The notes: a model not told the origin generated them from the sequence alone. A stretch of 64,000 bases of DNA from Cupriavidus basilensis (GCF_000832305.1 NZ_CP010536.1:4216001-4280000); one strand, 5' to 3'. Positions 41,773-51,318 are shown, counted from the first letter of the stretch. Program-made: numbers and translations.

Positions 41773-41845
41773 GTGTTTACCCCTTCGCATAGCCGAAGCC
41801 GTCGAACAGGCCAAAGCCGCGCGCCATGACGACGGCTATCTCTCC

Positions 41846-41865
41846 CTCTCCCCTCAGGGGGAGAG
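41846..41865. terminator. hairpin between soxF and soxR
   Basis: Stem CTCTCCCC / GGGGAGAG with a short loop lies seven bases after the soxF stop. No T run follows on the minus strand, so it is a weak terminator or pause site. Confidence 0.5.
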
Positions 41866-41872
41866 ACTGCCT

Positions 41873-43135
41873 TCAGCCCAGCATGTCGGCCCAGATGGCA
41901 TCCGCCCACGCCTGCGCATAGGTGCCTTCCAGCGCGTTCGGCGCTGCCGACAGCCCGCCTGACCCGGGCACCGTGACCATGGTCTTCTGCGCCGCATCGT
42001 AGCGATGCACGCTGGCGACATGGATGGCTTCGCGCTCCGAGGTGAAGCTGTAGCAGGTGTTGTTGTACAGCGGCTCGGGGTTGGGCGCGTGGCCGGCCAG
42101 CAACGACACGATGGCGGCGGCCGCCACCTTGCCGTGCTGGTTGGCCATATGGCCCGACTTGGGCATCAGCGGCGCAATCTGGATGGCATCGCCGAGCACG
42201 TGGATATTGGGCGCGGCCTTGGATTCGAAGGTGAGGAAATCGACCTCGCACCAGCGGCCGTTGGCGGTGGCCAGCCCGCTTGCAACGGCGATGGCCCCGG
42301 CCCGCTGCGGCGGCAGCAGGTTGAGCACGTCGGCGCGCTCGTCGTCCTGCACCTCGAACTTGAGCGCGCGGGTGACAGGGTCCACATCGACGGCGTTGTA
42401 CTGCGGCCGATACTCGACCATGCCCTGGTAACGCGTGGCCCAGACCTGCTTGAACAGCGCGGCCTTGGAGGTGACGTCGGGATTGGCGTCAAGGATCAGC
42501 ACCTTGCTGCGCGGCTTGGCCCGGGTGAAGTAGTCCGCGACCAGGCAGGCGCGCTCATAGGGGCCAGGCGGGCAGCGATACGGCGCCAGCGGAATGCTGA
42601 TGGCGAAGGTGCCGCCGTCGCGCATGGCCTCCAGCTGGCGGCGCAGGCCCACCGTTTGCGGGCCGGCCTTCCAGGCGTGCAGGATCTGGTCGCCGCCGGG
42701 CTGGGCGAGGCCCGGGATCTCGCTGCGGAGCACGTCCACGCCGGGTGAGAGCACCAGCTTGTCGTAGGCGAGCGTGCCGCCACCTGCCAGGCGTACCTCG
42801 CGGCGCGCGGCGTCGATCGCGCTGACGTGGTCGCGCACGACCTTGACGCCGTGGCGCTTTGCCAGCGCATCGTAGGACAAGGTGATGTCGTCGATGCGCT
42901 TGCTGCCGGCGAGCACCAGGTTGGATAGCGGGCAGGACACAAAGCTGGCGTTGGGCTCGACCAGCGTGACCTCGATGCCCTGGGCGCTCCATTCGCGCAG
43001 GTAGCGCGCGGCGGTGGCGCCGCCGTAGCCGCCGCCTACCACCACCACCTTTGCCTTGCGGGTCGCGGCCTGCGCGCCGAGCGTGCCGAACATGGCCGTG
43101 CCGGCCAGCGCGCCGAGAAACTCACGTCGTTGCAT
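41873..43135 (-). CDS. soxF: SoxF/FccB, sulfide-oxidising flavocytochrome c flavoprotein
   Basis: 420 residues with a Tat signal (QRREFLGAL). An FAD-binding motif VVVGGGYGGATAAR (31-44) is followed by FVSCPLSN with Cys68, the position used for covalent flavin attachment in FccB. Further conserved Cys residues (YRCPPGPYERAC) fit the redox-active pair. It works with the cytochrome encoded 28 bases upstream to oxidise sulfide. Confidence 0.92.
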   Translation of the reverse strand: MQRREFLGALAGTAMFGTLGAQAATRKAKVVVVGGGYGGATAARYLREWSAQGIEVTLVEPNASFVSCPLSNLVLAGSKRIDDITLSYDALAKRHGVKVVRDHVSAIDAARREVRLAGGGTLAYDKLVLSPGVDVLRSEIPGLAQPGGDQILHAWKAGPQTVGLRRQLEAMRDGGTFAISIPLAPYRCPPGPYERACLVADYFTRAKPRSKVLILDANPDVTSKAALFKQVWATRYQGMVEYRPQYNAVDVDPVTRALKFEVQDDERADVLNLLPPQRAGAIAVASGLATANGRWCEVDFLTFESKAAPNIHVLGDAIQIAPLMPKSGHMANQHGKVAAAAIVSLLAGHAPNPEPLYNNTCYSFTSEREAIHVASVHRYDAAQKTMVTVPGSGGLSAAPNALEGTYAQAWADAIWADMLG

Positions 43136-43163
43136 CTGGAAATCTCCTTGCCGGGTTGCAGGG

Positions 43164-43502
43164 TCAGCGCACGGCGGCGAACCAGCCCGCGATGGCCTCG
43201 ATCTGTTGGTCGCTGTAGCCCTTGGCGATCTGCTGCATCACGGTGGCTTCGCGCTTGCCTTGCTGGAAGTCCTGCATCTGGCGGACCAGCTCGGACTGGC
43301 TGCGCCCGGCGAGTGCCGGCACCACGCTGCCCGCAGGCGCGCGGCCGGCCGGGCCGTGGCAGCCGGCGCAGGCGGCTGCCCAGTTGCGCGCCTGTAGCGC
43401 GGTGGCGTCGGGGGCCTGCGCGCGCGCGCAGGCAGGCAAGGCCAGCAGCGTCAGCGCTATGAGCGCCGCTGTCAGGGCAGCTGGCGTGGGGGTCTGGTTC
43501 AT
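43164..43502 (-). CDS. monoheme cytochrome c partner of SoxF (FccA-like)
   Basis: 112 residues with signal peptide (to about 29) and heme motif CAGCH (45-49); a Met near residue 90 may be the sixth ligand. Position directly before soxF on the same strand identifies it as the cytochrome subunit of flavocytochrome c. It is the first gene of the minus-strand sox run. Confidence 0.88.
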   Translation of the reverse strand: MNQTPTPAALTAALIALTLLALPACARAQAPDATALQARNWAAACAGCHGPAGRAPAGSVVPALAGRSQSELVRQMQDFQQGKREATVMQQIAKGYSDQQIEAIAGWFAAVR

Positions 43503-43643
43503 GGTGTTCGCTCCGGGGTCGCGCCGCGAGGGCGTGCCAACCCTAGCACAGCGCAGCGCGCGCATGTGATGCGAAATCCGCAGATCGAACTGCGCCGGCT
43601 GCTGTCAGGCAGCGGGCTGCGGCCGGCAGAGTCGGTGGGCGTT

Positions 43644-43681
43644 GCGCGAAAGGCGGGAGCCTGGCGGGCCGCCTTTCGCGC
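43644..43681. terminator. long hairpin separating dolP from the sox run
   Basis: A perfect 13-bp stem (GCGCGAAAGGCGG / CCGCCTTTCGCGC) with a 12-base loop lies nine bases after the dolP stop. It should block read-through from dolP into the sox genes even without a T run. Confidence 0.7.
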
Positions 43682-43689
43682 CTGGCCGT

Positions 43690-44520
43690 TCAGGGCAGGT
43701 TACGGCCGGGCGGCAATGCCACCGGCGAGGCAACGGGCGATGCCACCGGGCTGGTCGTGGCGCCGGTGGCCGCGTCGGGCGCGGCTTGGGCGGGCGCCGA
43801 CTGCACCGGTGCTGGCGTACCCGGCGCTGCGTCTGCCGGCGCGGTCCGCCCGGTGGCGGCAGCGTCGAGCCTGGCCGCCTCGGCTTCGGTCACATAGTCG
43901 AATGCCTTGACCACCTTGACCACGCCGCTGGCATTGCGCGCCACATCGGTGGCACGCTCGCCCTCGGGCGGCGTGACCACGCCGAGCAGGTAGACGACGC
44001 CCTTCTCGGTGACGATCTTGATCGAGTTCGAGGGCACGCCATCGGCAGTGACCAGCATGGTCTTGACCTTGCTGGTGATGAAGGTGTCCTGGCTTTGGGT
44101 GACAAACGACGGCGACGAGACGATCTCGAGCTCGTTGACCACCTCGCGCGCATTGGACAGGCCCTTTACGTATTGCTCGATCTGCTGCTTGACCGTGTTG
44201 TCCTTGGCTTCGCCGGTCAGCAGCACCTTGCGGTTGAAGACCGTCACGCTCACGCGGGCCTGGCCGTTGTAGCGCGAGTTCAAGGTGTTCTCGGCTTCGA
44301 GCTGCAGGCCGCGGTCGATGGTCTGGGTAGCGGTGGGCCGGCGGTCGGTGGCCATGGTCACGCCGCTGGCCATGCCGGCAGCGATGACCGGAAAGCAGCC
44401 GGCGAGCTGCGTGGCCGTGACGGTCAGGGCCGCCATCATGGCGGCGGTGCGGGCCAGGCGTGGCAGGTGCCCGGTCAGCCGGGCGGCGCGGGATTCACGC
44501 GGGTTGGGCAGAGTCGTCAT
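43690..44520 (-). CDS. dolP: DolP-like outer-membrane lipoprotein with two BON domains
   Basis: 276 residues. A lipoprotein signal ends in LAGC with Cys42. Two BON domains follow (about 65-135 and 145-215), which bind anionic phospholipids in E. coli DolP (YraP). A long Ala/Pro-rich tail of about 50 residues is unusual for the family. It forms a tight cluster with diaA and yraN, as in E. coli yraN-diaA-dolP next to rsmI. Confidence 0.92.
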   Translation of the reverse strand: MTTLPNPRESRAARLTGHLPRLARTAAMMAALTVTATQLAGCFPVIAAGMASGVTMATDRRPTATQTIDRGLQLEAENTLNSRYNGQARVSVTVFNRKVLLTGEAKDNTVKQQIEQYVKGLSNAREVVNELEIVSSPSFVTQSQDTFITSKVKTMLVTADGVPSNSIKIVTEKGVVYLLGVVTPPEGERATDVARNASGVVKVVKAFDYVTEAEAARLDAAATGRTAPADAAPGTPAPVQSAPAQAAPDAATGATTSPVASPVASPVALPPGRNLP

Positions 44521-44607
44521 GCGGTCCTTGCTGAAAGCGGTGAGGCAAAAAAACTGTGTTGGCAAAAGGCGGCAGCGCCGCGCGGCGGGCTTGGGTGGGC
44601 GCAGGCC

Positions 44608-45228
<621 letters not shown>

Positions 45229-45293
45229 TCAAATACGGCATGCGCCGCAAGATACCGCGCATTATGACGCAGGCGCCTGGGCTGCCCGCCGCT

Positions 45294-45686
45294 TCATGGC
45301 GCCGCGCCAGCATCGAACGCATCGCGGATCCATTCGAGACGGCCCGGCTCCAGCGCGACCACATCCAGCCGGCAGCGCGGCTCGAAGCCCTGCCCTGCCT
45401 GGGCCGCCAGGTAATGCGCCGCCGCCAGCAGGATGCGCCGCTGCTTGGCGGGCGTGACGCTGGCCGCCGCACCGCCATAGGCACGGCTGGCGCGCTGGCG
45501 CACCTCGACAAACACCAGCGTGCCGTCGGCCTCGCGCATGATCAGGTCGATCTCGCCGCCTTTGCAGCGATAATTGCGAACCACGAGCGCCAGGCCCTGC
45601 CTTTCCAGGTAGTCCAGCGCGCGCGACTCGGCCCGGGCTCCCCGCGCCTGCGTCGGCGACATCGTGGATTTGAATGATGGTTTCAA
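45294..45686 (-). CDS. yraN: YraN (UPF0102) nuclease-fold protein
   Basis: 130 residues. The endonuclease-like core has [20 protein letters not shown], with the Glu-Ile-Asp-Leu-Ile and Val-Glu-Val residues of the PD-(D/E)XK fold. Role unknown but the family is linked to Holliday-junction-type nucleases. Alternative start at 45662. It is divergent from rsmI with 15 bases between starts. Confidence 0.92.
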   Translation of the reverse strand: MKPSFKSTMSPTQARGARAESRALDYLERQGLALVVRNYRCKGGEIDLIMREADGTLVFVEVRQRASRAYGGAAASVTPAKQRRILLAAAHYLAAQAGQGFEPRCRLDVVALEPGRLEWIRDAFDAGAAP

Positions 45687-45701
45687 CGGAAGTTCTCAAG
45701 C

Positions 45702-46625
45702 ATGACTGACTGGATCTCCCTGGCGGCCGGCCAGTCCTACCCGTCCGGCACCCTGTATGTGGTGGCCACCCCGATCGGCAACCTGGCCGATCTCTCGCTG
45801 CGGGCGCTGCATGTACTCGGCCTGGTCGACGCCGTGGCCTGCGAGGACACCCGCAACACCGGGCAACTGCTCACGCGCGTGGGGCTGCACCGCCCCTTGC
45901 TGGCGGTGCACGAGCATAACGAGCGCGAGGCGGCCGAGCGCATCAACGCGCGGCTGGCGGCCGGCGAGCGCATCGCCTATGTGTCCGATGCGGGTACGCC
46001 CGGCATCTCGGATCCGGGCGCGCGGCTGGTGGAAGCGGCGCGCGCCGCGGGCCACGCGGTGGTGCCGCTGCCCGGCCCGAGCGCGACGGTGGCAGCGTTG
46101 TCGGTGGCGGGCGCGATGCTCGACAGCGGTGACGGCCGCTTCACCTTTGCCGGTTTCCTGCCGCCCAAGGCGCGTGCGCGCGCCGACGCCATTGCCGGGC
46201 TGGCCACGCTGGACCATGCCTGGGTGGTGTATGAGGCGCCGCACCGCATCGCCGACACGCTGGCGGCGCTGGCCGCCGCGCTGCCGGCCGGCAGGCGGCT
46301 GCTGATCGGCCGTGAACTGACCAAGCTGTTCGAGCAAATCCAGGTGCTGCCCGTGAGCGAGGCGCCGGCCTGGCTGGCCGCCGATCCGTCGCGCGCCAAG
46401 GGCGAGTTCGTGCTGGTGGTGGAAGGGGCAGCGCCCGCGGCGGCGGATGCCGGCCTGCCCGACGCCCGCGCCCAGCAGGTGCTGGGCCTGCTGCTGGCCG
46501 AGTTGCCGGCCAAGCGGGCCGCCAAGCTTGCCGCCGCCATTACCGGCGCACCAACGGATGCGCTGTACCGGCTGGCGCTGGCGCAGCGCGCCGAGGGTGA
46601 CGCGGACGACGAAGCCACGGCGTAA
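45702..46625 (+). CDS. rsmI: RsmI, 16S rRNA (cytidine-1402) 2'-O-methyltransferase
   Basis: 307 residues of the tetrapyrrole-methylase-like family: GTLYVVATPIGNLADLS at the start, SDAGTPGISDPG around residue 95-106 for SAM binding, and GRELTKLFE in the second half. It modifies C1402 of 16S rRNA. Divergent from yraN; convergent with rlpA. Confidence 0.95.
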   Translation: MTDWISLAAGQSYPSGTLYVVATPIGNLADLSLRALHVLGLVDAVACEDTRNTGQLLTRVGLHRPLLAVHEHNEREAAERINARLAAGERIAYVSDAGTPGISDPGARLVEAARAAGHAVVPLPGPSATVAALSVAGAMLDSGDGRFTFAGFLPPKARARADAIAGLATLDHAWVVYEAPHRIADTLAALAAALPAGRRLLIGRELTKLFEQIQVLPVSEAPAWLAADPSRAKGEFVLVVEGAAPAAADAGLPDARAQQVLGLLLAELPAKRAAKLAAAITGAPTDALYRLALAQRAEGDADDEATA

Positions 46626-46697
46626 GCCGCAGGCAAGCGCGAGGCTGGCGCCGTCGGCCTCGCTGACCTGGCAGGGCTGCATGGTCCGCGCCCCGGC

Positions 46698-47546
46698 TCA
46701 GCGGCTCTTGCGCTTGGTAGTGGCAGGCTTGCGCGCCTTGCGGGCCGTACGCGCCGGCCTGGCGGCATTGTCTGCCATCTCGGAAAGAGGGGAGGCATCT
46801 TCGCCGCCATCGCCCGCATCGTCGTCGCCAGGCGCGATCTGTGGCCCCAGCGCCGCCACCTCGGAGCGCGACAGGCGCCGGATCTCCACCTGGGTCGAGC
46901 CGTGGTTCGTAAAGCCGAGGCGCTTGGCGGCACCGTAGGAGACATCGAGAACGCGGTTGCTGTGATACGGCCCGCGATCGTTGATGCGAACCACCGCGAC
47001 CTTGCCGTTGCGCAGGTTGCGCACCAGCACCCAGCTGTCGAGCGGCAGCGAGGGATGCGCGGCGGTCATCGCGCGCATGTCGAAGCGCTCGCCATTGGCG
47101 GTCTTGCGGCCATGGAAGCCCTTGCCATACCAGGACGCCATGCCGCGCTGCTCAAAGGAGCCCAGATCGGGCCGCAAGCCTTCCAGCGAGCCCTGGCCGG
47201 CGCCTTCGCCCAGCCCATCGTTGCCGCCGCCCCAGCGGAACAGGCCCCAGCCGTTACCGTTGTCTTTCTGGGCATGATCGGTCGCCTCGCCCCTGGCGGC
47301 ATCATCGGCCTTGCCATTCTTGCCGCCGCTTCTGTCGCCACTTCTTTCGCCGTTTTTGTCGCCCTTTGCCGTCCTGCCCGGCTTGGCGGCCTTGGCACTT
47401 CCCGGGGTGGCGGCAGTGGGCATGCCCTCCTGCCCTTCATTCGCCGGCGGGATCGCGCAGGCGGCCAGCGCCAGCGCGCACGTGGCGTGCAGGCACAGGC
47501 GGACGATCCGCCCGGGGCGGGAAAAATAGGGGGGTAACCAAGACAT
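46698..47546 (-). CDS. rlpA: RlpA, septal-ring lytic transglycosylase (DPBB domain)
   Basis: 282 residues. A lipoprotein signal ends LAAC (Cys30). A long Lys/Gly/Asp-rich linker (40-130) leads to the double-psi beta-barrel core (MASWYGKGFHGRKTANGERFD, RINDRGPYHSNRVLDVS). There is no C-terminal SPOR domain; instead the protein ends in an Arg/Lys-rich tail. It cleaves denuded glycan at the septum in other species. Confidence 0.9.
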   Translation of the reverse strand: MSWLPPYFSRPGRIVRLCLHATCALALAACAIPPANEGQEGMPTAATPGSAKAAKPGRTAKGDKNGERSGDRSGGKNGKADDAARGEATDHAQKDNGNGWGLFRWGGGNDGLGEGAGQGSLEGLRPDLGSFEQRGMASWYGKGFHGRKTANGERFDMRAMTAAHPSLPLDSWVLVRNLRNGKVAVVRINDRGPYHSNRVLDVSYGAAKRLGFTNHGSTQVEIRRLSRSEVAALGPQIAPGDDDAGDGGEDASPLSEMADNAARPARTARKARKPATTKRKSR

Positions 47547-47873
47547 CGCGGGAGTCTAGCATCACGCAGTTACACCTATGGCCTTGATTATGTTACGAAT
47601 TGTCTGTAACACGCGGCAAAAGCCGTACCCGATTCGGCGGTCGTCGGGCGCAATGCCAGTCCTGGCAAGGCTTTCGCGGTGTGATGCCCGCATGGCTTCA
47701 TGTCCTGGCCTTGCTGCCTGGCGCAGCACGTTCCGGTGTGCCCGACGCTACAATGCGAGGACGATTTCCATCGCGGGCCGCTTCGGCGGTTGCGTCCGTT
47801 GTGGCGCATCAGGCGCCCGCGGCTTCCGCGGCTTTCGCGATATCCCCGCGTTCCCCCTCCTGAGTTCCGCTCC
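47547..47873. promoter_or_regulatory. divergent region between rlpA and the MBL hydrolase gene
   Basis: 327 bases with no credible gene. An inverted repeat TGTTAC-N9-GTAACA lies at 47591-47611 and a further GTTACAC half at 47570-47576, close to the rlpA start. Sites of this type suit OmpR-family response regulators. No strong promoter was singled out. Confidence 0.5.
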
Positions 47874-48524
47874 ATGCAAGTCCTATTGATTCCCGTGACG
47901 CCCTTCCAGCAGAACTGCGCGCTGCTGATCGACGAGACCACCGGCCGCGCTGCGGTGACCGATCCCGGCGGCGACCTTGACCGCATCCATGCGGCGGTCA
48001 AGGAGCACGGCGTGACGCTGGAGAAGATCTTCCTCACCCACGGCCATGTGGACCATTGCGCGGGCGCCGCGTCGCTCGCGCGCGAGCTTGGGATCCCGAT
48101 CGAGGGGCCGCACGAGGACGAGCGCTTCTGGATCGAGCAACTGCCCGAGCAGACGCGCCGCTTCGGCTTTGGCCACGCCGAGATCTTCGAGCCGCAGCGC
48201 TGGCTGGACACGGGCGACACCGTGCAGTTCGGCAGCGAGACGCTGGAGGTCTACCACTGCCCGGGCCACACGCCCGGCCACGTGGTGTTTTTCTCGCGCG
48301 CCAACCGGCTTGCCATCGTGGGCGATGTGTTGTTCGCCGGCTCGATTGGCCGCACCGACTTTCCGCGCGGCAACCACGCCGACCTGATCCGCTCGATCCG
48401 CACCCATCTGTGGCCGCTGGGCGAGGACGTCACCTTCGTGCCTGGCCACGGGCCCGTCTCCACCTTTGGCGAGGAGCGCAAGCACAACCCCTACGTGGCG
48501 GACCACCTGATCGATGTGGCCTAG
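47874..48524 (+). CDS. MBL-fold metallohydrolase (YcbL/glyoxalase II-like)
   Basis: 216 residues. The metal motif THGHVDH (His56, His58, Asp60, His61) and further ligands in CPGHTPGHVVF, VGDVLFAGS and PGHGPVS define a binuclear metallo-beta-lactamase-fold hydrolase close to YcbL. It probably hydrolyses a thioester such as S-lactoylglutathione. Confidence 0.9.
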   Translation: MQVLLIPVTPFQQNCALLIDETTGRAAVTDPGGDLDRIHAAVKEHGVTLEKIFLTHGHVDHCAGAASLARELGIPIEGPHEDERFWIEQLPEQTRRFGFGHAEIFEPQRWLDTGDTVQFGSETLEVYHCPGHTPGHVVFFSRANRLAIVGDVLFAGSIGRTDFPRGNHADLIRSIRTHLWPLGEDVTFVPGHGPVSTFGEERKHNPYVADHLIDVA

Positions 48525-48542
48525 TGGCCTGGCAGGCTAGCG

Positions 48543-48580
48543 GGCGGGTGGGCTAAACCCGCCGCCGCTTTTCTCTTTTC
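48543..48580 (+). terminator. terminator after the MBL hydrolase gene
   Basis: A 7-bp stem GGCGGGT / ACCCGCC with a 7-base loop, followed by a T-rich run (CTTTTCTCTTTTC), 20 bases after the stop. Confidence 0.7.
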
Positions 48581-48605
48581 TCGAACCTCATTTCCAAAGC
48601 AGGCC

Positions 48606-49253
48606 ATGGCCAAGCGACAGGCACCGGACACCCGTCCCGAAATCTATGTCAGCACCGACGTGGAGGCCGACGGCCCCATCCCCGGGCCGCACTCCATGCT
48701 GTCGTTCGCCTCCGCCGCGATGCTGGCGGACAAGACCGTGCTGAGCACCTTCTCGGCCAACCTGGAAACGCTGCCGGGCGCGGCCGGACATCCGGCGCAG
48801 ATGCAGTGGTGGCAAACCCAGCCGGAAGCCTGGGCCGCCTGCCGGCAGGACCTGGAGCCGCCCGGGCGGGCCATGGTGCGCTACGTGGAATGGGTGGAAA
48901 GCCTGCCCGGCAAGCCGGTCTTCGTGGCCTTTCCGGCTGGCTTCGACTTCACCTGGATGTTCTGGTACATGATGCGTTTTGCCGGCCGCTCGCCGTTTGG
49001 CTGGGCCGCGCTCGACATCAAGACGCTGGGGTTCGCCATGACCGGGCTGCCATACCGCAAGACCGTCAAGCCGGCGCTGCCGGCGCAGTGGAAGGACCCG
49101 CTGCCGCACACCCATGTGGCGCTTGACGATGCGCTGGAACAAGGCGCGCTGTTCTGCAACATGCTCGCCGAGCTGCGCGCGCGGGAGGCCACGCTGGCCG
49201 CCGCGCAAGCCTTGGCCGAACGCGATGGCGCGCCACCGGCTCCCACGGCCTGA
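48606..49253 (+). CDS. DEDD-type 3'-5' exonuclease (RNase T-like)
   Basis: 215 residues of the ribonuclease H-like DEDD fold. Exo I motif STDVEADG supplies Asp18 and Glu20, ALDIKTL supplies the next Asp, and [10 protein letters not shown] supplies the His and Asp of Exo III. Substrate (RNA or DNA) cannot be fixed. It follows the MBL gene on the same strand after a terminator. Confidence 0.82.
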   Translation: MAKRQAPDTRPEIYVSTDVEADGPIPGPHSMLSFASAAMLADKTVLSTFSANLETLPGAAGHPAQMQWWQTQPEAWAACRQDLEPPGRAMVRYVEWVESLPGKPVFVAFPAGFDFTWMFWYMMRFAGRSPFGWAALDIKTLGFAMTGLPYRKTVKPALPAQWKDPLPHTHVALDDALEQGALFCNMLAELRAREATLAAAQALAERDGAPPAPTA

Positions 49254-49319
49254 GCAGGCTTGCCTGCGCAGGGCCATGCGCAGGCCTCGCATCCTGGGCC
49301 ACGCCAGCTATAGTTAAGA

Positions 49320-49380
49320 CGTATATGGCATCCGAACCCACCCCGTCTCTCAGGGCTGCCGCAGCGCCACGCCATATACG
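49320..49380 (+). promoter_or_regulatory. long-range inverted repeat in the leader of the small membrane gene
   Basis: CGTATATGGC (49320-49329) and GCCATATACG (49371-49380) are perfect 10-bp complements separated by 41 bases. They could pair in the RNA to form a structured leader, or act as two operator halves. Confidence 0.55.
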
Positions 49381-49421
49381 GCTTGCACGGCCTCGCGAGC
49401 CACGCCCAGGAGGTGTCGCCC

Positions 49422-49649
49422 ATGCGTTTCCATCCCAACCTGCACTTGCGCCAGATGGCCGGCCGGTTGCACTGGCCGCACGTGAGCTCATCCTCGCGCG
49501 AGTCCACCCGCCCGCACTCCCTGGAGGACGATGCCGAAGTCGCCAAGGCCATGGTCTACGTGAGCGTGGTGACGCTGGTGATCCTGCTGGTGGTCCTGGC
49601 GGCAATCGCTTTCGGTCAGGAGGCCGTGCACTGGCTGGGTGTTCAATAG
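49422..49649 (+). CDS. small single-pass membrane protein
   Basis: 75 residues. A polar N-terminus is followed by one hydrophobic helix (VYVSVVTLVILLVVLAAIAFG, residues 45-65) and a short tail. AGGAGGTG lies just upstream of the ATG, a very strong ribosome site. It is followed by a strong terminator. Function unknown. Confidence 0.72.
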   Translation: MRFHPNLHLRQMAGRLHWPHVSSSSRESTRPHSLEDDAEVAKAMVYVSVVTLVILLVVLAAIAFGQEAVHWLGVQ

Positions 49650-49686
49650 ACGACCCGCCTGAAGCAGTTCAGCCTCCCTGACCGGG

Positions 49687-49716
49687 CCGGCCCCCACCTA
49701 GGTGGGGGCCGGTTTT
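49687..49716. terminator. strong hairpin terminator
   Basis: A 12-bp stem CCGGCCCCCACC / GGTGGGGGCCGG with a 2-base loop followed by TTTT, between convergent genes (small membrane gene and arsC-like). Confidence 0.85.
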
Positions 49717-49746
49717 ATTTCGGGGCCAAGGTTTGCCGGCGCCGGC

Positions 49747-50106
49747 TCAGGCCAGCAAGGGGGCGACGTTCTCGGGGGGGCGGCCGATGGCGGCGCGGCG
49801 GTTGCGCACCACCAGCGGGCGTTGCAGCAGGATGGGGTGGTCGGCCACCGCACCCAGCACCTCGGCATCGGTCAGGCCCGGATCGGCCAGGCCCAGCTCC
49901 TTGAAGGGCGCTTCGTTGTCGCGCACCATCTCGCGCACTGGCACGCCCAGCATGGTGTGGAGCTGCTTGAGCGTGGACAACGTGGGGGGCGTCTTCAGGT
50001 ATTCCACGATCTCCACGGGCTCGCCCAGCCGGCCAGCGGCAGCCTCGACCAGCGCGAGTGTTTCGCGCGACTTCGAGCAACGGGGGTTGTGATAGATGGT
50101 AATCAT
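49747..50106 (-). CDS. arsC: ArsC-family (glutaredoxin-type) arsenate reductase-like protein
   Basis: 119 residues: YHNPRCSKSRETL with catalytic Cys10, then EYLKTPPT and a C-terminal QRPLVVRNRRAAIGRPPE, all hallmarks of the ArsC/YfgD family. No other arsenic gene is nearby, so it may be a stand-alone YfgD-type protein. Confidence 0.9.
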   Translation of the reverse strand: MITIYHNPRCSKSRETLALVEAAAGRLGEPVEIVEYLKTPPTLSTLKQLHTMLGVPVREMVRDNEAPFKELGLADPGLTDAEVLGAVADHPILLQRPLVVRNRRAAIGRPPENVAPLLA

Positions 50107-50209
50107 GGTGGCACTCCTGGTTCGACCGATGCCCCGGCGCCGGGGCTCAAACCCGCACTATACAAGCGGCGCCGCCCGCCCGCATGCCCCCGAGAGTTGG
50201 CATAGCGGC

Positions 50210-51115
50210 TCAGGCCGGGCTTTGCCTTTGCGGCGCCAGCCGCAGCAGGGCCGCCACGGTGGCGCGCAGCCCGGCGCGCAACGGCTTGTCGTGGCGCAAC
50301 ACCAGCGCCAGCGTGCGCGCCAGCGGCGGGGCCAGCGGGCGCACGGCGATCCGCGCGCGCGGCTGGCCCGGCGGCAGCGCCATGCCCGGCAGCACCGAAT
50401 AGCCCAGCCCGGCACCCACCAGCTCCTTGATCGCCTCGACGCTGTCGAGCTCCATCACCGGGCGTGCGCTGATACCGGCGCGCAGGAACCATTCGTCCAC
50501 CAGCCGGCGCGTATTGCCGCCGGGCGAAAAGAGCACCAGCGGCCGGCCGGCCAGGTCGGCGGGCGCAACGGTAGCGGGCAATGGTTCGTCGTCGGCGGGG
50601 CCGATGGCCACGAACGGGTCTTCCAGCACAGGCGTGATGTCGAACATCCGGCCAGAGGCCGGCAGCGTCACGAAGGCCAGGTCCAGGGCGTTGTCTTCCA
50701 CCGCCTTGAGCGCCTCGCCGGTGTTTTCCGTGCTGACCACGATCTCCAGCGCCGGCATGGCGCGGCGCAGGTCGCGCAGCACCGCAGGCAACAGGTAGAT
50801 GCAGGCGGTGGCGCCCGTGCCCAGCCGCACCCGGCCGACCACCCCACCCGCGTGGCGCGCCATGCTGTCGTCAGCGGCGGCCAGCGCCCCGGCCACGCCA
50901 CGCGCGTGCGCCAGCAAGTCCTCGCCAGCGGGGGTGGGCAGCACATGGCGCCCTACCCGTTCGAGCAGGCGCAGGCCATAACGCTGCTCCAGCTGGCGCA
51001 CCTGCAGGCTGACCGCCGGCTGGCTCAAGCCGAGGCGCTCGGCCGCCGCCGAAAAGCTGCCAAGATCGCAAACCAGCGAAAAAGCGTGCAGGAAGTCGGG
51101 ATTGAGATGCCGCAT
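50210..51115 (-). CDS. LysR-type transcriptional regulator
   Basis: 301 residues: N-terminal helix-turn-helix (GSFSAAAERLGLSQPAVSLQ) and a periplasmic-binding-like effector domain. ATG 51115 is the normal LysR start; an ORF extension to 51241 is not. It is divergent from a GNAT gene, with a palindromic site at 51128-51144 between them. Effector unknown. Confidence 0.9.
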   Translation of the reverse strand: MRHLNPDFLHAFSLVCDLGSFSAAAERLGLSQPAVSLQVRQLEQRYGLRLLERVGRHVLPTPAGEDLLAHARGVAGALAAADDSMARHAGGVVGRVRLGTGATACIYLLPAVLRDLRRAMPALEIVVSTENTGEALKAVEDNALDLAFVTLPASGRMFDITPVLEDPFVAIGPADDEPLPATVAPADLAGRPLVLFSPGGNTRRLVDEWFLRAGISARPVMELDSVEAIKELVGAGLGYSVLPGMALPPGQPRARIAVRPLAPPLARTLALVLRHDKPLRAGLRATVAALLRLAPQRQSPA

Positions 51116-51127
51116 GCCAAAGATTTT

Positions 51128-51144
51128 CTTATGCGCTGCATAAG
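51128..51144. promoter_or_regulatory. candidate LysR-type operator (T-N11-A)
   Basis: CTTATGC-GCT-GCATAAG, a perfect 7-bp inverted repeat with 3-base spacer, lies 13 bases before the LysR start in the divergent gap. It contains a T-N11-A core, the standard LysR-type binding pattern. Confidence 0.7.
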
Positions 51145-51318
51145 TCAGCGAAGCTTCCTTTATAGCATCGGCGCAAGTTAAGGTAGCAGCGTGCCCCGGC
51201 CCTTGCCACCGCGGGGCAGTTTGCTGCAACACGGCTTTCATCCACGTATCGCCTTTCCTCCGGCATCGACTACGCTCGAACCGGCTTACCTGCCCAAACC
51301 GCTCGCCGCGCCAGCATC

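Noticed and set aside
41778..41828. 16-codon minus-strand ORF (MARGFGLFDGFGYAKG) between soxF and soxR
   Set aside because: No good ribosome site; too short to support without conservation data.
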